This document shows, one piece after another, positions 58,641-64,000 of a stretch of 64,000 nt of DNA; position 1 is the first letter of the stretch, and each line of letters begins with the position of its first letter. The notes under the pieces were generated by a model, which saw only the letters and a program-made list of their open reading frames with translations, searched no databases and was not told the DNA's origin. A program made the position numbers and the translations under genes. The stretch covers positions 10,461,107 to 10,525,106 of the forward strand of contig CM043877.1 of the NCBI GenBank assembly GCA_023846275.1. The letters are read 5' to 3'. Origin of the DNA: Vanilla planifolia (taxonomy: Eukaryota; Streptophyta; Magnoliopsida; Asparagales; Orchidaceae).

Positions 58641-61311
58641 TTTTAGAGGTATTCCTTTCTTAGAGAATTGACATGCTTTAAATGCTCTTCTAGAACTAAC
58701 TTCTTGCTGAGTTTTTGTTGCCTGTAACCTGCTTTTTATAGCCTTGTCAAGGTCTCATTTCAAATATGATCTTTATGTCTTTATATATATAGACCAAAGT
58801 TGCTAAATCATCATGAAGGATTGCTTGTCATTTAGCAAAGCAACTTCAACATGAACTCTTCCCTTGCAATCCACTGGGTCAGCAAAACCAATGAGAAGTT
58901 TGTGCAATTGTTTATTGGTGAATTCAAGGGCATTTTGTATCTCAACTTTTGCAACCTTCAACACCTAATAGTAACTTTACACCACCCTTTGCATCTCAAC
59001 ATCGCTTTTGATTTTTGCAAGCACCTTTCAGAGAGCTCTATTCTTCAAGTCTTCAACATATTGCTGAAAAGGGTTTATGCTTAAAAAGCTTGAAGCTTGA
59101 TATAGAGCATGAGAGATTACACTATGGCTGTGTTTATATAAAATACATTAGCATTTCAGCAGAGTATTTATGCATTTTGAGGTTTACTTGTAGTATCTCT
59201 CTCATGTCAATTGCTCTTAAGTTGGGGGGTTGTTTGCAACATAATAGAGTGAAGAAGATTGTCCTTGGTTTCCAACTCAAAATAATCTATTTTTGCTCTT
59301 TTGTGGATTGATTAAAAAAGATTTGAAGTCTTGAGTTCATGTAAAAATGCTTGGATTGCTCCTTGTGTTGGCTTGAAATTGGTATATTTTAGTTGAATCT
59401 CTTAAGAAATAGCAAGAGTGGATTAGGTCAATGGAAGTTAATAGTATTGTTTTAACACTTTGTTTGTTTTTAATTTTTACTTAATGAGTCAACTATATTT
59501 CACTCTACTCTTCAAATTGTTCATTAACTTTATTATTTATCATATTTTTTTGTTATCTTTTTGTTATAAATAATTTTATTATGATTATTTTTTTAAAGCT
59601 CTAAATTTTAGTTATAAATCCTAATTCATCCTTATTATGATATTTGGGTTACCAATTATTTTGTACATTTTAATTGTTTATGTTATATTATAGCTAGCTA
59701 ATTAATTGGTGTATATGTGTCTAAATATTACATGTATATTATATCATATGATTTATAAAGTTTAATGTTCTAATTGTTTTGTAAGAATATGTCAAATTAT
59801 TTGATATGTTTTTCATCATATCATATTATTATGACATCAGATTATGAATGGTTAGATTATCATAAGGTGACAAAGTGAATCTTTAATACATATTTTAAAT
59901 AGATGATACAATGTTGTGAAAATAAAAAAGATGTTTATAGGTTAAACAAATTGTATACAAATTAAAGATTATGAAAAGTAAAAGATAGCCCTTTGATCTC
60001 AAGTTAAGGTGTAGAGAAAAACTTGGGTAAAAAATGGCATATGAATAGGATGAAATGTTGAAGGTTTAGTTGTCATAGTAACAATGAATTAGAGATAATG
60101 GGTAATGCTTTAGCATCCCTTGGAATTCACCTTTTTTCAAATGATTTTTCATTATGAACATGTTGAGTTGGGCATTAACATCACTTTGAGCTTCAACACT
60201 CTCTACTCATATTGAGTAGTGCGATGGGAGAAGAGGCATTACATAATGGGAATGGAGGCAAAAATATCGAGATGCTTATCATCATGTGACTTGGTTGGCT
60301 TTTTCAACTTGGGTTGTGATTGTGAAATTGACATCAACAATAAGAATAAGATAAATATAACAAAAAGGGGATGTGTTCTTGTTTCTCATGAAAATCTCTC
60401 CCTCTTTTTTGATACACAAATAATGTGGCAAATGTTTTTAATTTTAGAATCAACAATACATATTGATTTTGGAATAATTGATTACTCAAGTGTCCTTTTT
60501 GTAGAACAAACCTTTTAGAATATTAAGTAATAATGGATTTGTCGTGAATTTTCTTTAAAAAGTTATAAAACCAATTATTCCCAAATCTAAGTCATTTGAA
60601 TTTGAATTAAAACAAGTTTCCTTAAAAAAAGGCCCCATTTTGTAATTTGAACCCCATTAAATCTCAATTTGACTAATTTAAACTCTTGATTTATGCTTAT
60701 GTAAAAGCTTCTTGCATAATTGTAATATTTTAGGCACAACTTTCCTTACAAATAGTAAAATATGATTATCCAAATTGCATTGGATTGCTTGAATGATTCA
60801 TTAGATGTTTTTATTTCAACACTTTCTCATACTCTAACTAGATTGAGTTGCAACCTCGGCCACAAAGTTTAACCTAATTTGATTTGGGTTTTCTTTTATT
60901 CTTTGGTAGGCAAGGTTGTGGTTTAACCTTTGAGACTACTTAGACTTCATGAGACTTTTCAAAATAATTGAACTTTGTGAAATAATCTCAACATTACTCT
61001 AATGTTTGGTTTGGATCAACTTGTGAGGTTCTTGGGGATTCCTTTCAAAATCTTTCTTCCTTCTCAACTTAGGCTTCATTTGAGTTGTGAGTTTCTTGAG
61101 ATGATCATTTGTAATGTCTTCCTTTTCCTTTTAGGAGGGTAAACATCCTCAACATAAGCTTTTGCATTTACAAAATGTCACTCAAGGTTTCTCAACCAAG
61201 AGATTGTGTTTAAGAAAAACTTTTTCAATCTTAAGGCTTAACATAAAGCTCGACAAGATTATCGTTCTCAAAGTTTGAAGTTAAGACATCTTGCTTTGTC
61301 TTCTCTATATC
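58641..61311. other. Intergenic DNA downstream of B55
   Basis: AT-rich. A few open frames of 77-99 codons occur (58851-59311, 60219-60518), but none shows a motif or homology I recognise. Nothing else is supported. Confidence 0.45.
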
Positions 61312-62052
61312 TTGAGTGCTTGTATATCTTAAAATGTCTTTAATAGTGTTCTTTGAAACCACTCAATGTTGAACTTGGTTTGTTTGTGCATAAGCATCTC
61401 AAAATCTATCCTCACATTTTATTCTTCTTAAGGTCTAATAAAGCCCTCTTGAAATGCCTATAATATACTCCAATGAATATTCTATCATTTAAAGTTTTCC
61501 TCCATGCTTGACAATCGTTGATCCATGATCATACACATTATCCTTCAAGGATTGAAATCCCAATGAGTAATCAGATAAACATGGAGTTGACACAATATAT
61601 ATATCTCAATATTTTAATAATAATGGTTGATTGGATTACATTATATACATATCATATTTTGGAAATATTTTTTTTGTATTTTTAAATTTTTTATTTTAAT
61701 TGCATATTTTATACCTTTAATTAATCTAAGACTTGTCTAACTATAATATAAATTCATTGGATTAACTAAGTCAAGCCAAATAAATTTCTAAATTTTTGGG
61801 TTAGTTGAATCACTCTGTGGGTCCTAAAACTATATCATACAATTAATCAAATATGGCACAACAAATAATAACTTGAATCATACTGTTAGGTGGTTGGTTG
61901 ATTCTCATTACTTTTTATTGATCACCAATCACATTGAACAATTAAGCTTAATTGTTTTGAGAAATTGGCCAACTCCACTAGGCAATCAAGATAGACAACC
62001 TCGAGAGATTGGTCAAATTGCATCTAATAGTCATTGTAGTATTTGCAAATCA
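61312..62052 (+). repeat. ~740-bp imperfect direct repeat, copy 1
   Basis: This matches 63281-64000 in order and orientation. Shared blocks include TGTTGAACTTGGTTT, TAATAAAGCCCTCTTGAAATG, GATCCATGATCATA, CATTATCCTTCAAGGATTG, GGACAATTAAGCTTAATTG-like and TCGAGAGATTGGTCAAAT. Divergence is perhaps 15%. It is non-coding and AT-rich. Confidence 0.85.
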
Positions 62053-63280
62053 ATATTACATTATTTGGTGTGTTATCCATATATAATATGTACCTTATAT
62101 AAAGCATGTATATTGTTCTTATAAGAGAAATGGATGTGATTATTTTTTTTGCAAATATTCTAAACTCTCTTATGAGGTTAATGTGATCTTTCTCTATTCT
62201 TTCCTATTATATGACTTGAGGAACTTCTTTCTTTCAGTGATGTAAATTTGCTACAATAATGAAGATCAAGGCATTAGTCATCATGTTTAAGATTTTTTAA
62301 TGAGTTTTGATGTCATGTTGGAGCAATCTAAGGAATTCAAGTAAACTAATGTCTAACTTATGCATTTGTTTTCCATAGCTATCTTCATGTATTTACTTCT
62401 CTATTTTTTTTTTTTACTATTTGGTGTGAAAATTTAATATGACAAATGAAATAATATGATAATAAAACATTCCCAAATTGATCTTTAATGTGTTAGCTAA
62501 ATGTATATTGTTCTCACTTTCGCTAATTTGGACTTCATGTGAAAGTTTTAAACGAATGTTTAAAGCTTTATCTACAATGCTAATAGTGCATGTTATCTCT
62601 TATAGTTTGCAACAACTTTGTTATTCATTTTTTCTACTAAACTTTAGTGTTTAGCTATAAATAAATTTGTCTAAGATAAAGTATCCAATAGCATATAAAA
62701 TCTATGGAAAAGTATTATGCTTATTATTGAGATCATTTGAGATACCAAATATGCATAAATTGAGATGAAATTTATAAGGAACCTTTTATAATAAATTCTA
62801 CATGATTTTTATTTTGATCATATTTTGATTTGGATACTATTTTCTATTATTTTCTTCTCCCAAACTAATACACAAACTTATCTATAATTTTTATTCATTA
62901 TAAAAATTTATTCTTAAGCTTTAATAATCTCTATTTTTAGAAATCCAAACATTTGCCAAATATTTTCTTAAGAATTTGTAAGAGTTTTCTTTAATTATTT
63001 GAGTTTATTTATATTTTTTTAGCAATTTGTAAGAATTTGTGACTAACTTTGGTTTGTGTTAGTGAAAATTTTTTTCAACTATCTTTATCTTCTATTGTTG
63101 CCCCTTTCATCAAAGCTATCTTAGCTTATCCTACCATTACCTTCACATGCTAAAACAAACTTGGCATCAAATAAAGTTGTGTAACTATTTAGTAGCACAC
63201 AATTTCTATTTTCTCATCTTCTCTATCACATTCAATCATGATTCTTGTCTACCCAACTAAATTTTATTCAACTGTCTACT
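62053..63280. other. Spacer between the two 740-bp repeats
   Basis: About 1.2 kb of AT-rich DNA. I see no primer-binding site, polypurine tract or pol motif in it, so it does not identify the repeats as LTRs. Confidence 0.5.
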
Positions 63281-64000
63281 TTGAGAGTTTGTACATCTTA
63301 AAGTGACTTTAATAATCAATGTTGAACTTGGTTTATTTGTACATAAACTTCTTAAAATCTTTCTCCTTAGATTTTATTCTTCTTAAGGGCTAATAAAGCC
63401 CTCTTGAAATGCCTAAAATAAGCACCAATGCTAATTGTAACTTTTAAAATCTTCCTCCATGCTTGAGAAAGGTTGATCCATGATCATATACATTATCCTT
63501 CAAGGATTGAAATCCTAACGAATCTCATCTAACATAAATGAAGGTGACACGATATATGTATCTAACTATTTTTACAAAAATGGTTGATTGGGCTACATTA
63601 TAGACATCATATTTTTTAAATATTTTTTCATATTTTTAAATATTTTATTTTAGTTGCATATTTTATATCGAGTCAATTTAAGATTTGTCTAATTAGAATA
63701 TAACTTTATTGGATTAATTAGTCAAGCAAAATAAATTTCTATAATTTTTGTGCTCATTGAATCACACTTTTTGGTTTTAAAAGTATATCATATAATCAAT
63801 CAAATGTAGCATAACAAATGATAGTTTGGACCATACTGATAAGTGGTTGGCTAATTCCTAGTACTCCTTGTGAATCACCAATCATATTGGACAATTAAGC
63901 TTAATTGCTTTGGGCAATAGACCAACTCCACTAGAAAGTCAAGCTACTCGAGAGATTGGTCAAATAACATATGGTAGTCATTATAGTATTTGCAAATCCA
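63281..64000 (+). repeat. ~720-bp imperfect direct repeat, copy 2 (runs off the window)
   Basis: The partner of 61312-62052, offset by about 1.95-1.97 kb. It is still aligned at the last base of the window, so its true end, and whether further copies follow, is not visible. Confidence 0.85.

Noticed and set aside
58851-60518. Intergenic plus-strand frames of 77-99 codons downstream of B55
   Set aside because: No family motif, no supporting promoter or splice structure, and no composition shift relative to flanking DNA.
1-64000. CRISPR arrays, bacterial operons, organelle inserts, tRNA or rRNA genes
   Set aside because: No regularly spaced short repeats, no Shine-Dalgarno-linked gene runs, no plastid or mitochondrial genes and no tRNA or rRNA structure were seen; the window is ordinary plant nuclear DNA.

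Overview
This is nuclear DNA of a flowering plant. It is strongly AT-rich, its genes have GT-AG introns, and it carries decayed plant LTR retrotransposons and L1-type LINEs. A monocot is the best guess, for two reasons. The intronless LEA2/NHL gene has very GC-rich third codon positions. The PP2A B55 protein also reads closest to grass B55 proteins as I remember them (for example the stretch with [15 protein letters not shown] and the RKDLER segment). The very long introns would suit an AT-rich, transposon-rich monocot such as an orchid, but that is inference and the species cannot be fixed from the sequence.

Layout. Bases 1-490 hold the broken ORF1 of an L1-type LINE on the minus strand, running off the left edge. 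Bases 4102-4800 hold an intact single-exon LEA2/NDR1-HIN1-like (NHL) membrane protein gene. Its compact promoter has a TATA box and three CGCG boxes. About 10 kb of AT-rich intergenic DNA follows, with local duplications and microsatellites but no gene I can support.

Bases 15470-58141 hold one complete gene for the B55 regulatory (B) subunit of protein phosphatase 2A. I could place all 14 coding exons. They join in frame into 517 codons plus a stop, close to the family's usual length. Only 1,554 bp of 42,672 bp is coding. Eight introns are ordinary (86-601 bp) and five are giant (5.4-11.7 kb). The giant introns hold transposon fossils: a Ty3/Gypsy remnant with two LTRs (intron 1), a Tat-like Ty3/Gypsy pol remnant and a cluster of unrecognised antisense ORFs (intron 6), a nest of copia, LTR and LINE elements (intron 7), and a copia gag remnant plus a 428-bp direct duplication (intron 12).

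Bases 58142 to about 58640 are the B55 3' flank. The rest is intergenic and includes a long imperfect direct repeat (61312 and 63281) that reaches the right edge.

The two host genes have no evident shared pathway. NHL proteins are plasma-membrane proteins linked to defence and stress. B55 is the substrate-targeting WD40 subunit of the PP2A holoenzyme. I saw no tRNA, rRNA, CRISPR array or organelle insert. The most interesting points are the intron architecture of the B55 gene, two upstream ORFs in its leader (one a bare AUG-UGA), the clustered CGCG boxes of the NHL gene, the antisense ORFs in intron 6, and the nested short LTR elements in intron 7.
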